A DNA stretch of 64,000 nucleotides from contig CAVQUF010000003.1 in assembly GCA_963716865.1 (NCBI GenBank), forward strand, positions 496,001 to 560,000. The letters are read 5' to 3'. Origin of the DNA: AC-32 sp963716865. Lineage in GTDB: Bacteria > Actinomycetota > Thermoleophilia > Gaiellales > Gaiellaceae. Below, one piece after another: positions 24,820-33,199 of the stretch. The translations under genes were made by a program, and so were the position numbers. Each line of letters begins with the position of its first letter. The first letter of the stretch is position 1. Under the pieces are notes generated by a model that was not told the origin of the DNA, searched no databases, and saw only the letters and a list, made by a program, of their open reading frames with translations.

Positions 24820-25992
24820 TCAGGCCTGCGGGATACGCGCTTCGAGCGCGCTCGTGACCGCCTCGCGGACCGGCTCCAGCTCGATCCGGTCGAGCACGTC
24901 CTGGAAGAACCCACGGACGATCAGGCGCTCGGCCTCGGGACGCGGGAGGCCGCGGGCCATCAGGTAGAAGAGCTGCTCGCGGTCGACCCGTCCCACGGTC
25001 GCGCCGTGGGTGCAGCGAACGTCGTTCGCCAGGATCTCGAGCCCCGGGATCGGCACGGCATGCGTCGTCGGCGAGAGCATCAGATTGCGGCACTCCTGGT
25101 ACGCGTTCGTCTTCTGCGCGCCCTCCTCGACGCGGATCATTCCGCGCCAGACGGCCGTGGCATGGTCGCGCAGCGCGCCCTTGAACGCGAAGTCCGACTC
25201 CGTGTCCGGCGCGATGTGCTCCTGGAACGTGTCGTAGTCGAGGTGCTGCTCGCCGTCGGCGAAGTAGGCGCCCGTCACGCGCGAGGTCGCGCCCGGACCG
25301 GCGAGGTCGTTCTGGATCCGCACCTTGCCCTTCTTCGAGCCGAAGCCGCCGCTGACCCAGTCGAGCTCGGCGTCGCGCTCGACCCGCGCGTGATGCGAGG
25401 CGAAGTGCCAGGTCTCACGCGAGAGATTCTGGAGCGACACGTACTCGAGCTTCGCCGCCCGCTCGACGAACAGCTCGACGACGGCGTTCGAGTAGCCGGA
25501 GAGCGACGGCGAGGCCGAGCTGTACTCCTCGATCAGCGAAAAGCGGGAGCCCTCGCCGGCGATCACCAGCAGGCGCCAGAAGAGCGAGCCGCCCTCGGCC
25601 GCGTTCGCGACCCGCACGTACAACGGCCGCTCCAGCTCGAGCCCGGCCGGGACGTGGACGAGCAGCCCGTTCTGCCACACGGCCGCGTTGTGCGCGGCGA
25701 ACTTGTCCTCCTCCGAAGAGACGAGCGACCCGAGTCGCTCGTGCGACTCGTCGAGCGGCTCGAACCGGATCTCCGCGGGCGCGCGGGAGATCTCGATCCC
25801 CGTCTCGGTAACCGTCGCCATCCCGGCCACATCCAGCTCGACCATGGACTCCGCGGCGGCCGGGTCCCGGCCCTCGGCGCCGTCGAACGAGTCCGGATCG
25901 AAGCCCCGCAGGTCGGTGAAGCGCCAGTGCTCCTCGGTCGTGCCAGGGACCGGCAGCTTCCGGTAGCGCTCGATCGCCTCTGTCCTGTTCAT
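24820..25992 (-). CDS. sufD: SufD Fe-S cluster assembly protein
   Basis: 390 aa. Partner of SufB in the SufBC2D scaffold. The N-terminal helical part (ERYRKLPVPGTTEEHWRFTDLR) and the beta-helix core end with CTHGATVGRVDREQLFYLMARGLPRPEAERLIVRGFF, the conserved C-terminal signature with the Cys-His cluster-site region. It follows sufB after 110 bp and lies convergent to the methyltransferase, which separates it from sufSU. Confidence 0.94.
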   Translation of the reverse strand: MNRTEAIERYRKLPVPGTTEEHWRFTDLRGFDPDSFDGAEGRDPAAAESMVELDVAGMATVTETGIEISRAPAEIRFEPLDESHERLGSLVSSEEDKFAAHNAAVWQNGLLVHVPAGLELERPLYVRVANAAEGGSLFWRLLVIAGEGSRFSLIEEYSSASPSLSGYSNAVVELFVERAAKLEYVSLQNLSRETWHFASHHARVERDAELDWVSGGFGSKKGKVRIQNDLAGPGATSRVTGAYFADGEQHLDYDTFQEHIAPDTESDFAFKGALRDHATAVWRGMIRVEEGAQKTNAYQECRNLMLSPTTHAVPIPGLEILANDVRCTHGATVGRVDREQLFYLMARGLPRPEAERLIVRGFFQDVLDRIELEPVREAVTSALEARIPQA

Positions 25993-26102
25993 GCGGCGCT
26001 CACGTGAGCGTGCCGTCGGGGGTGTCGCCGTAGACCCTTTCGGCTCGAGCCAGATCGCGAACCGGAACGCCTATGAAGTCGACACGCCTCGCGCCGGCAC
26101 CG

Positions 26103-27521
26103 TCAGCCAACGCTGCCTTCCATCTGGAGCTGGATCAGGCGGTTCATCTCGACCGCGTACTCGAGCGGCAGCTCCTTCGTGATCGGCTCGACGAAGCCGG
26201 ACACGATCATCGCGGAAGCCTCGGCCTCGGTGAGCCCACGCGACATCAGGTAGAAGAGCTGCTCCTCCCCGATCTTCGAGACTGTCGCCTCGTGCCCGAT
26301 GTCGACCTCGTCCTCGTCGATCCTGATGTACGGGTAGGTGTCGGAGCGCGAGTCCTCGTCGAGGATCAGCGCGTCGCAGACGACCTTCGACTTCGCACCC
26401 TTCGCGCCCTTGGCGACCTCGAGCAGCCCCCGGTATCCGGCGCGCCCGCCGTTCTTGGAGATCGACTTCGAGGTGATGACGGAGGTCGTGTTCGGCGCGA
26501 TATGGACGGCCTTGCCGCCCGCGTCCTGATGCTGACCCTCTCCGGCGAAGGCAATCGAGAGCACCTCGCCGTGCGCGCCCTCGCCGAGCAGCCAGATCGC
26601 CGGGTACTTCATCGTCAGCTTCGAGCCGAGATTGCCGTCGACCCACTCCATGGTTGCGTTCTCGTAGGCGACCGCACGCTTCGTGACCAGGTTGAAGACG
26701 TTGGTCGACCAGTTCTGGATGGTCGTGTAGCGGCAGCGGGCGTTCGGCTTGACGATGATCTCGACGACCGCGGAGTGGAGCGAGTCGCTCGAGTAGATCG
26801 GCGCCGTGCAGCCCTCGACGTAGTGCACGTAGGCGCCCTCGTCCACGATGATCAGCGTCCGCTCGAACTGGCCCATGTTCTCGGCGTTGATCCGGAAGTA
26901 AGCCTGGAGCGGCATCTCGATCTTCACGCCCGGCGGCACGTAGATGAACGAGCCGCCCGACCAGACGGCCGAGTTCAGCGCGGCAAACTTGTTGTCGTTC
27001 TGCGGGATGATCGTGCCGAAGTACTCCTTGACGATGTCCTCGTGCTCGCGGAGGCCGCTGTCCATGTCGAGGAAGAGCACGCCCTGCGCCTCGAGGTCCT
27101 CCTGGAGCTTGTGGTAGACGACCTCGGACTCGTACTGCGCCCCGACGCCTGCGAGGTACTTCTTCTCGGCCTCCGGGATCCCGAGCTTGTCCCAGGTGTC
27201 CTTGATGTCAGCCGGCAGGTCCTCCCAGGACGAGGCCTGCTTCTCGGTCGGCCTGATGTAGTAGTAGATGTTGTCGAAGTCGATCTGGGCGACGTCGCCG
27301 CCCCAGTTCGGGAGCGGGCGCGCGAGGAAGTAGTCGAGCGACCGGTGGCGGAACTTCCGCATCCAGTCGGGCTCGTCCTTGTGCGAGGAGATCGCGTCCA
27401 CGAGCTCGTGCGAGAGGCCGCGGCCGGACTTGAAGAAGTAGTCCTCCGCGACATGGAAGCCGTACTTGATCTCGTAGTCCGAGCCGATTCCGCTGACGAC
27501 TTCGGTTTCCGTGACCGCCAT
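26103..27521 (-). CDS. sufB: SufB Fe-S cluster scaffold
   Basis: 472 aa, usual length. The beta-helix core and signatures NDNKFAALNSAVWSGGSFIYVPPGVK, YVEGCTAPIYSSDSLHSAVVE (assembly-site Cys) and HEATVSKIGEEQLFYLMSRGL are present. Its ATG overlaps the sufC stop by one base (TGATG), so the two are coupled. No intein is present, unlike SufB of many mycobacteria. Confidence 0.96.
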   Translation of the reverse strand: MAVTETEVVSGIGSDYEIKYGFHVAEDYFFKSGRGLSHELVDAISSHKDEPDWMRKFRHRSLDYFLARPLPNWGGDVAQIDFDNIYYYIRPTEKQASSWEDLPADIKDTWDKLGIPEAEKKYLAGVGAQYESEVVYHKLQEDLEAQGVLFLDMDSGLREHEDIVKEYFGTIIPQNDNKFAALNSAVWSGGSFIYVPPGVKIEMPLQAYFRINAENMGQFERTLIIVDEGAYVHYVEGCTAPIYSSDSLHSAVVEIIVKPNARCRYTTIQNWSTNVFNLVTKRAVAYENATMEWVDGNLGSKLTMKYPAIWLLGEGAHGEVLSIAFAGEGQHQDAGGKAVHIAPNTTSVITSKSISKNGGRAGYRGLLEVAKGAKGAKSKVVCDALILDEDSRSDTYPYIRIDEDEVDIGHEATVSKIGEEQLFYLMSRGLTEAEASAMIVSGFVEPITKELPLEYAVEMNRLIQLQMEGSVG

Positions 27522-28291
27522 CAGGCGACCGCCTCCTCATATGGTTTGTAGCCGTCGGCCTCGAGCTTGTGCGCCAGCTCGGGACCGCCTTCCTCCACGA
27601 TACGCCCGTCCACGAAGACATGCACGAAATCGGGCTCGATGTAGTTCAGGATCCGCTGATAGTGCGTGATCACGAGCGCGCCCATCTCCGGTCCGACGAG
27701 CTCCTGGATGCCGCTTGCGACGACGCGCAGCGCGTCGATGTCGAGACCCGAGTCGGTCTCGTCGAGCACGGCGATGCGCGGCTTCAGCATCGCCATCTGG
27801 AGGATCTCGACACGCTTCTTCTCGCCGCCCGAGAAGCCGTCGTTCAGGTACCGCCGCGCGAGGTCACGCGAGATCTTGAGCTTGTCCATCGCCTCGAGGA
27901 GCTCCTTGCGGAACTCCGGGATCGGCATCGGGTCGTCCTCGCCGCCGGCCTTCGCCTTCCGGATCGCGTTGATCGCCGAGCGCAGGAAGCTCGTCACCGT
28001 CACCCCGGGCACCGCGTGCGGGTACTGGAAGGCGAGGAAGAGCCCGCGCTGCGCGCGCTCGTCCGCCCCGAGCTCCGTGACGTCCTCGCCGTCGAACAGG
28101 ATGTGCCCCGAGGTGATCTCGTAGGCGGGATGACCCATCAGGGCGTAGGCAAGCGTCGACTTGCCGGAGCCGTTCGGGCCCATCACCGCGTGGACCTGGT
28201 TCGTGTCCACCGAGAGGTCGACGCCCTTGACGATCTCTACGCCCTGGTTCTCGAGCGCAACGTGGAGCTTCTTCAGTTCGAGCAGAGCCAT
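27521..28291 (-). CDS. sufC: SufC ATPase of the SUF complex
   Basis: 256 aa. ABC-type ATPase: Walker A GPNGSGKS, Q-loop FQYPHAVPG, signature FSGGEKKR, Walker B IAVLDETDSGLD and the switch His in VITHYQRIL. It drives the SufBD conformational change. First gene of sufCBD; TAGCAT lies 9 nt before the ATG and may be the operon -10. No SufR or IscR-like regulator gene is adjacent. Confidence 0.96.
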   Translation of the reverse strand: MALLELKKLHVALENQGVEIVKGVDLSVDTNQVHAVMGPNGSGKSTLAYALMGHPAYEITSGHILFDGEDVTELGADERAQRGLFLAFQYPHAVPGVTVTSFLRSAINAIRKAKAGGEDDPMPIPEFRKELLEAMDKLKISRDLARRYLNDGFSGGEKKRVEILQMAMLKPRIAVLDETDSGLDIDALRVVASGIQELVGPEMGALVITHYQRILNYIEPDFVHVFVDGRIVEEGGPELAHKLEADGYKPYEEAVA

Positions 28292-28362
28292 GTGCTGCTC
28301 ATGCTAGCTAGCCTCATCGGGGCTTCGAGGGCAACCGGGCGGAGACTGCCCCTGACCGGTGC

Positions 28363-28368
28363 TACGCT
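28363..28368 (+). promoter_or_regulatory. Candidate -10 box of tatA
   Basis: TACGCT, 6-nt spacer, then the tatA ATG at 28375. The spacing matches a leaderless message, and there is no Shine-Dalgarno site. Confidence 0.5.
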
Positions 28369-28374
28369 TCGCCC

Positions 28375-28581
28375 ATGGTGCCGGAGATCGGAATCCCGGG
28401 TCTCATCCTCATCCTCGTCGTCGCCTTGCTCGTGTTCGGCCCGAAGCGGCTGCCCGAGATGGGGCGCTCGCTGGGTCGCGGCATGCGTGAGTTCAAGGAC
28501 TCGATCAGCGGCGCCGACAAGGACGAGCCGACCGAGTTGCCGCCTCCGTCCGCGGACGACGCTCCGCCGACCAAGCAGTAG
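28375..28581 (+). CDS. tatA: Sec-independent translocase subunit TatA
   Basis: 68 aa. N-terminal membrane helix, the FGPKRLPEMGRSLGRGMREFK hinge and amphipathic helix of TatA/E, and a hydrophilic acidic tail. Forms the pore-like element that moves folded proteins across the membrane. Only 3 bp before tatC. No tatB-like gene is present, as in the minimal Gram-positive type system, although one may lie elsewhere. Confidence 0.93.
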   Translation: MVPEIGIPGLILILVVALLVFGPKRLPEMGRSLGRGMREFKDSISGADKDEPTELPPPSADDAPPTKQ

Positions 28582-28584
28582 CGC

Positions 28585-29349
28585 ATGAGAGTCCTTCCGC
28601 GGCGTCTTCGCCACGGCGAGGAGGCGTCGCTCGTCGAGCATCTCGAAGAGCTGCGCACGCGGCTGTTTATCTGCCTGATCGCGATCGCGGCCGCGTTCGT
28701 CGTCACCTACACCTTCCACGGCCGGCTGTTGCACTGGCTGAACCAGCCGCTGCCACCGGACCACAGGCGGCCGTACACATTCAGCCCGATCGAGCCGTTC
28801 ACGACGTCGATCTGGGTCGCCATCTGGGCCGCGTTCCTGATCGCGCTCCCGATCGTCTTCTGGCAGGTATGGGCGTTCTTCGCGCCCGCGATCGAGGAGG
28901 GCCACCAGCGGTCGATCGCGGTGCTCGTCGCCTTCTCGGCAGTGCTCGGGATCGGCGGCATCACGTTCGCCTACTGGGTCGTGCTGCCGCCCGCGATCCA
29001 CTTCCTGACGAACTACGACAAGGAGCACTACACGATCATCATCCAGGCGCGCCCCTACTACCGGTTCGTCGCGGTCGTCCTGCTCGGCGTCGCGCTCGCG
29101 TTCGAGGTGCCGATCTTCGTGCTCGGCCTCGTGCGGCTCCGCATCCTCTCGGCCGCGCGCTTGCGAAGGACGTGGCGCATCGGCGTCTTCGTCATGGTCG
29201 TCATCGGAGTGGCGCTGCCGGGCGTCGACCCGATCTCGACGATTCTGACGACGCTGCCCCTGGTCGCCCTCTACCTGCTCTCCATCGGGCTCGCCACGAT
29301 CCTCGAGCCGCGCTGGCGAGGAGCGAAGACCGCTCCGACAGCCGGCTGA
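28585..29349 (+). CDS. tatC: Sec-independent translocase subunit TatC
   Basis: 254 aa, six predicted helices. The signal-recognition N-terminus EEASLVEHLEELRTRLF is conserved, as is the FWQVWAFFAPAIEEGHQRS loop. Binds the twin-arginine signal peptide. Likely clients in this genome include the Rieske and other cofactor proteins, but none with a clear RR signal was seen in the window. Confidence 0.94.
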   Translation: MRVLPRRLRHGEEASLVEHLEELRTRLFICLIAIAAAFVVTYTFHGRLLHWLNQPLPPDHRRPYTFSPIEPFTTSIWVAIWAAFLIALPIVFWQVWAFFAPAIEEGHQRSIAVLVAFSAVLGIGGITFAYWVVLPPAIHFLTNYDKEHYTIIIQARPYYRFVAVVLLGVALAFEVPIFVLGLVRLRILSAARLRRTWRIGVFVMVVIGVALPGVDPISTILTTLPLVALYLLSIGLATILEPRWRGAKTAPTAG

Positions 29350-29370
29350 CCGGTCGGCGGCACCAGCCTC

Positions 29371-30378
29371 GTGACGTACCCCAAGATCGAGCTCCACGTG
29401 CACCTCGAGGGGACCGTGCGGCCGAAGACGCTGCTCGAGGTCGCGCGCCGGAACGACTACGCGCTCCCGGCCGAGACGGAGGAGGGGCTGGAGGCGCTGT
29501 ACGACTTCCGCGACTTCGCGGACTTCGTCGACGTCTGGATCCTCACGACCAACGCGCTCCGGACCGAGGAGGACTTCAAGCAGGTGATCGTGGACTACGC
29601 GCAGGAGGCCGTCTCCCACGGGGCGCTCTACGTCGAGGCGATCTTCTCGCCCGCGGAGCGGGTCCGGCGAGGGGTGGGCTGGGACGAGATCTTCTCCGGC
29701 TACTGCGACGGCGCCGCCGAGGCCCGGGAGACCTACGGCGTCGAGATCCGGCTGACCCCTGACATCGTGCGCGGCTTTCCGCTCGACGAGTCGGAGCAGG
29801 TCGTCCGCTACTCGGCGAAGTACCGGGACCGCGGCGTCGTCGGCGTCGGGCTCGGCGGGCTCGAGGCGGACTACCCGCCCGAGCCGTACGAGCCGGTGTT
29901 CGCCCTCGCGCGCGAGCTCGGGCTCGCCTCGGTGCCGCACGCGGGCGAGGTCGGGGGCCCTTCGTCGGTTCGCGGCGCGCTCGAGGAGCTGGGCGCCGAC
30001 CGGCTGAGGCACGGCATCCGGGCGGCAGAGGACCCCGGCCTGCTGCGGGAGATCGCCGACCGGCGGATCGTGCTGGACGTCTGCCCGATCTCGAACCTGC
30101 GCACGCGGGCGGTGCGCTCGCTCGAGGAGCACCCGTTGCCGAAGCTGGCCGCCGCGGGCGCCCTCTGCTCGATCTCCACCGACGACCCGGCGATGTTCGG
30201 CACGGACCTCTCGATCGACTGCGACGCGGCGATCTCGCTCGGGCTCGACCCGAAGGACTTCTACGCGGCCGGGATCGAAGGCGCACTCTGCAACGACGAG
30301 CTGAAGGAGCGGCTGCGCGGGATCGGCGACGCGTTCGACTGGGATTCTGTCCACTCCGTTCCGGGCCAGATACCCTAG
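29371..30378 (+). CDS. add: Adenosine deaminase-family protein
   Basis: 335 aa, GTG start. Converts adenosine (or adenine) to inosine (hypoxanthine). Metal site motif KIELHVHLEGT at the N-terminus, SVPHAGEV with the zinc His and catalytic Glu region, DRLRHGIRA, and SISTDDPAMF with the catalytic Asp pair. The family includes aminofutalosine deaminase of the menaquinone futalosine route, so the true substrate could differ. It follows tatC by 21 bp. Confidence 0.88.
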   Translation: MTYPKIELHVHLEGTVRPKTLLEVARRNDYALPAETEEGLEALYDFRDFADFVDVWILTTNALRTEEDFKQVIVDYAQEAVSHGALYVEAIFSPAERVRRGVGWDEIFSGYCDGAAEARETYGVEIRLTPDIVRGFPLDESEQVVRYSAKYRDRGVVGVGLGGLEADYPPEPYEPVFALARELGLASVPHAGEVGGPSSVRGALEELGADRLRHGIRAAEDPGLLREIADRRIVLDVCPISNLRTRAVRSLEEHPLPKLAAAGALCSISTDDPAMFGTDLSIDCDAAISLGLDPKDFYAAGIEGALCNDELKERLRGIGDAFDWDSVHSVPGQIP

Positions 30379-30381
30379 GCT
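30376..30381 (+). promoter_or_regulatory. Candidate -10 box of the TPR protein gene
   Basis: TAGGCT overlaps the stop of the deaminase gene and lies 6 nt before the ATG at 30388, which would give a leaderless transcript in addition to any read-through. Confidence 0.4.
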
Positions 30382-30387
30382 CTGAAC

Positions 30388-31263
30388 ATGGCACGAGGAG
30401 CAGCACAGGCGCAGCGCAAGCAGCGGCCGAGACCGCGCCGAAGAAGAAGCAGGCGGCCGCCGAGCTGGGAGGACCAGCTCTTCTTCTCGCGGCTGCGTCG
30501 CCACGCCAAGTGGGTCTACGTCTTCCTCGCCGTCGTGTTTGCACTCGGCTTCGTCGTCCTCGGAATCGGCTCCGGCTCGACCGGGATCACCGACGTCCTC
30601 CGCGGCAACTTCTTCGGAGGCGGCAGCTCGACGAGCTCGCAGATCAAGGCCCAGCAGCAGAAGATCGACCAGAACCCGAAGAACATCGAGGGGTACCTGA
30701 ACCTCTCGACGCTGTATCAGCAGGAGCAGCAGACGCCGCAGGCAATCGCGACGCTCGAGCAGGCCGCCACGGTCGCGCCGAAGAACCTGGACGTCCTCAA
30801 CCGGCTGGCGGGCATCTACCGCACCCAGGCTGAGTCGTCGCTGAACGCGGCGGCCAGCGCCCAGGCGGCCCTCTCCGCGAACAACTCGCTGCTGCCCGGG
30901 CTCGACCCGGGCTCCCAGCTCGGGCAGGACCTCGGGACCGACCCCGTGAGCAAGTCGCTGAGCCAGAACGCGAACGAGTCGTTCTCGAAGATGTCCACCG
31001 CGTTCTCGAAGGCGGAGACGGCCTACCAGCGCGTGGCGACCGCGGCGCGCGGGACCGCACAGGAGGCGAGCTCACAGCTCCAGCTAGGGAGCGTGGCCGT
31101 CGAGACGCTTCGGCTGACGGGCCAGCCCACGGATGCGCTGCGCGCGATCACCGCCTTCAAGCGCTACCTGACGCTCGCACCGGACGGCGCCAACGCCGCC
31201 CAGGCGCGGCAGACCATCGCCCAGCTCGAGACGTTCCTCCAGAGGAACCAGACCCAGCATTAG
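30388..31263 (+). CDS. Membrane-anchored TPR-repeat protein
   Basis: 291 aa. A basic N-terminus (KQRPRPRRRRSRRPP), one membrane helix (about 50-72) and a long helical extracytoplasmic part with about two recognisable TPR units (NIEGYLNLSTLYQQEQQTPQAI and NLDVLNRLAGIYRTQAESS) and a later one near the C-terminus. Rich in Ala, Gln and Ser. No enzyme motif; probably a protein-protein adaptor in the envelope. It sits 15 bp before a di-heme cytochrome gene. Confidence 0.78.
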   Translation: MARGAAQAQRKQRPRPRRRRSRRPPSWEDQLFFSRLRRHAKWVYVFLAVVFALGFVVLGIGSGSTGITDVLRGNFFGGGSSTSSQIKAQQQKIDQNPKNIEGYLNLSTLYQQEQQTPQAIATLEQAATVAPKNLDVLNRLAGIYRTQAESSLNAAASAQAALSANNSLLPGLDPGSQLGQDLGTDPVSKSLSQNANESFSKMSTAFSKAETAYQRVATAARGTAQEASSQLQLGSVAVETLRLTGQPTDALRAITAFKRYLTLAPDGANAAQARQTIAQLETFLQRNQTQH

Positions 31264-31278
31264 ACTCGCCGCGAGACG

Positions 31279-31908
31279 GTGCCGAGACGAGCGAACTTCG
31301 ACGCGGTGCGGGGCTGTGCGGCCGTTTTGGGGCTGGCAACCGCCTTGATCGCGGCCGGCTGCGGGACCGGCGGGATTGCGAAGGGCGGCGACCAGACGCG
31401 GGGCGAGCAGCTCTTCAAGGACAAGTGCGGCGGCTGCCACACGCTCGCCGCGGCCGGGACGAACGGAGCGGTCGGGCCGAACCTCGACGACGCGTTCTCC
31501 TCGGACCTGAAGCAGGGGTTCAAGTCGAACACGATCGAGCAGGTCGTCCGACAGCAGATCGCGCTCGCCGGCGGGAAGATGCCCAAGAACCTCGTCGAGG
31601 GCTCGGACGCCGACGCCGTCGCCGCCTACGTGGCCGCGGTCGCAGGCGTGCCGGGCAAGGGCGGCGGCGCGCCGACGAGCGGCAAGGACATCTTCACGTC
31701 GAACTGCGGCAGCTGCCACACGCTCGCGGACGCCGCCACGAGCGGAACCGTCGGGCCGAACCTCGACGACCTGATGCCGAGCATGGCGAGGGTGGACCGC
31801 CAGGTCACGAACGGCGGCGCCGTCATGCCAGCGTTCAAGGGCAAGCTGACCCCGGCGCAGATCACGGCGGTCGCGAAATACGTCAGCTCTGTCGCGGGCA
31901 AGAAGTAG
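31279..31908 (+). CDS. Di-heme cytochrome c lipoprotein
   Basis: 209 aa, GTG start. Lipoprotein signal ending LIAAGC. Two cytochrome c domains with CGGCHTL and CGSCHTL, each followed by the same GPNLDD pattern, showing internal duplication; distal Met candidates occur as GGKMPKN and AVMPAFK. Likely donates electrons to the caa3 oxidase whose genes are next. The first domain is also clearly related to that of the protein at 22796. Confidence 0.88.
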   Translation: MPRRANFDAVRGCAAVLGLATALIAAGCGTGGIAKGGDQTRGEQLFKDKCGGCHTLAAAGTNGAVGPNLDDAFSSDLKQGFKSNTIEQVVRQQIALAGGKMPKNLVEGSDADAVAAYVAAVAGVPGKGGGAPTSGKDIFTSNCGSCHTLADAATSGTVGPNLDDLMPSMARVDRQVTNGGAVMPAFKGKLTPAQITAVAKYVSSVAGKK

Positions 31909-31917
31909 CCCACGTCG

Positions 31918-32568
31918 TCAGCGGACCTCTTCGCGCTCCTCTTCGAGGTCGACGACCACGTGCGTGATCGGGACCGCGAAGCGCTCGCGGGCGCCGTCGA
32001 CCACTCCCCGCTCGAGCCAGTGGGAGCGACCTTCGGGGTGCGTCGAGATGATGATCTCGTCGGCGCCGAACGTGCGCAGCGCGTCCTCGATCGCCTGCAG
32101 CGGGTCGCCGTCGCCGATCTCGCCGCTGGCCTCGATCCCGGCCTCGCGTAAGCGCCCGAGGCTCGCGTCGAGCCGCTGCTGCGCCTGCTCGCGCGCCCGG
32201 TCCTCGTCCGAGGTGAACGTCTTCAGCTTCGTGTTCAGGGCCGGCGTGACGACGAGCACCTCCGTGCGGTAGCCGGAGCTCCTCTGCTCCACCTGCTCGC
32301 GCAGCGCCCCGCCGCCGACCGTCTCGTTCGCGACCACGAGGATGCGCCGCTCGTCCGGGCCTCCACGATGGACGGGAGCGGCCTTCGGCGGGTGCTCCTC
32401 GCGCCGGGCGCTCCACCACCAGCCGATCACGACGGCCGTCAGCACCACGAACACGGCGAGTCCGGCCCAGGCGTTGATCACGCCGGCCACCGCGATCAGC
32501 CCGAAGTAGACGACCGTGCCCAGGAGAAAGCGGAACGCCTCCGCCTCGCTCCTGAGCGGATTGATCAC
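31918..32568 (-). CDS. Universal stress protein-like domain with N-terminal membrane helices
   Basis: 216 aa. Two hydrophobic helices (about 14-50) precede a UspA-like alpha/beta domain starting RRILVVANETVGGGALREQV and ending HPEGRSHWLERGVVDGARERF and ITHVVVDL. It is related to each half of the tandem protein at 33196. The ATP-binding G-2x-G-9x-G(S/T) motif is not intact. Convergent with the cytochrome gene; downstream of ctaE by 37 bp, so possibly the last gene of the cox operon. Confidence 0.8.
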   Translation of the reverse strand: MINPLRSEAEAFRFLLGTVVYFGLIAVAGVINAWAGLAVFVVLTAVVIGWWWSARREEHPPKAAPVHRGGPDERRILVVANETVGGGALREQVEQRSSGYRTEVLVVTPALNTKLKTFTSDEDRAREQAQQRLDASLGRLREAGIEASGEIGDGDPLQAIEDALRTFGADEIIISTHPEGRSHWLERGVVDGARERFAVPITHVVVDLEEEREEVR

Positions 32569-32605
32569 GGCACCAAGGCGCCGCTACCCGGGCGCAGGAA
32601 CATCG

Positions 32606-33199
32606 CTAGAGAAGGTAGACCGTCGTGTAGACGACGATCCACATGATGTCGACGAAGTGCCAGTAGATGCCCGGGATCTCGACGCCGAGGTGCTCGTCGG
32701 GCGAGTAATGGCCCCTGTAGGAGCGGACCGTAGCCATCAGCAGCAGCGTCAGGCCGACGAAGACATGCGCCCCGTGTAGGCCGGTGAGGCAGTAGAAGAC
32801 CGTGCCAAACGAATCGGTGTACGGCGCGAAGCCCACACGCGAGTACTCGAGCAGCTGCGTGAGCAGGAACGTGAGCCCGAGCAGGAACGTGAGCGTCAGG
32901 CCCGCCTTCAGCCCCGAGCGGTTGCCCCGCTTGATCGACTGCAGCGCCCAGTGCATCGTGAAGCTCGAGGTGACGAGGATGATCGTGTTGACTCCCGCGA
33001 CGAACACGGGCAACTCGTAGCCCGGCGTCGGCCACGGGATCCCGTTCGCGACCCGCACGAAGAAATAGGCCGCGAAGAACGAGCCGAAGAGCATCACCTC
33101 GGAGGCGATGAACAGGAACATCCCGAGCGTCCGCGCGTCTACGCGCGAGCTCTGGTGCGCCGCCGGCGGGTGGGAGTGTGCCTCTGCGTGCGCGCTCAT
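32606..33199 (-). CDS. ctaE: Cytochrome c oxidase subunit III
   Basis: 197 aa, about five helices. SRVDARTLGMFLFIASEVMLFGSFFAAYF and GLHGAHVFVGLTLL are CtaE signatures, and the C-terminal IYWHFVDIMWIVVYTTVYL is almost invariant in the family. Its ATG overlaps the stop of the tandem stress-type gene (ATGA), showing translational coupling. Confidence 0.94.
   Translation of the reverse strand: MSAHAEAHSHPPAAHQSSRVDARTLGMFLFIASEVMLFGSFFAAYFFVRVANGIPWPTPGYELPVFVAGVNTIILVTSSFTMHWALQSIKRGNRSGLKAGLTLTFLLGLTFLLTQLLEYSRVGFAPYTDSFGTVFYCLTGLHGAHVFVGLTLLLMATVRSYRGHYSPDEHLGVEIPGIYWHFVDIMWIVVYTTVYLL

Noticed and set aside
25993..26102. Short frame between sufB and sufD (ends in VYGDTPDGTLT)
   Set aside because: It would need a TTG start inside the sufB end, is only about 36 codons, and its third-position G+C is low for this genome.
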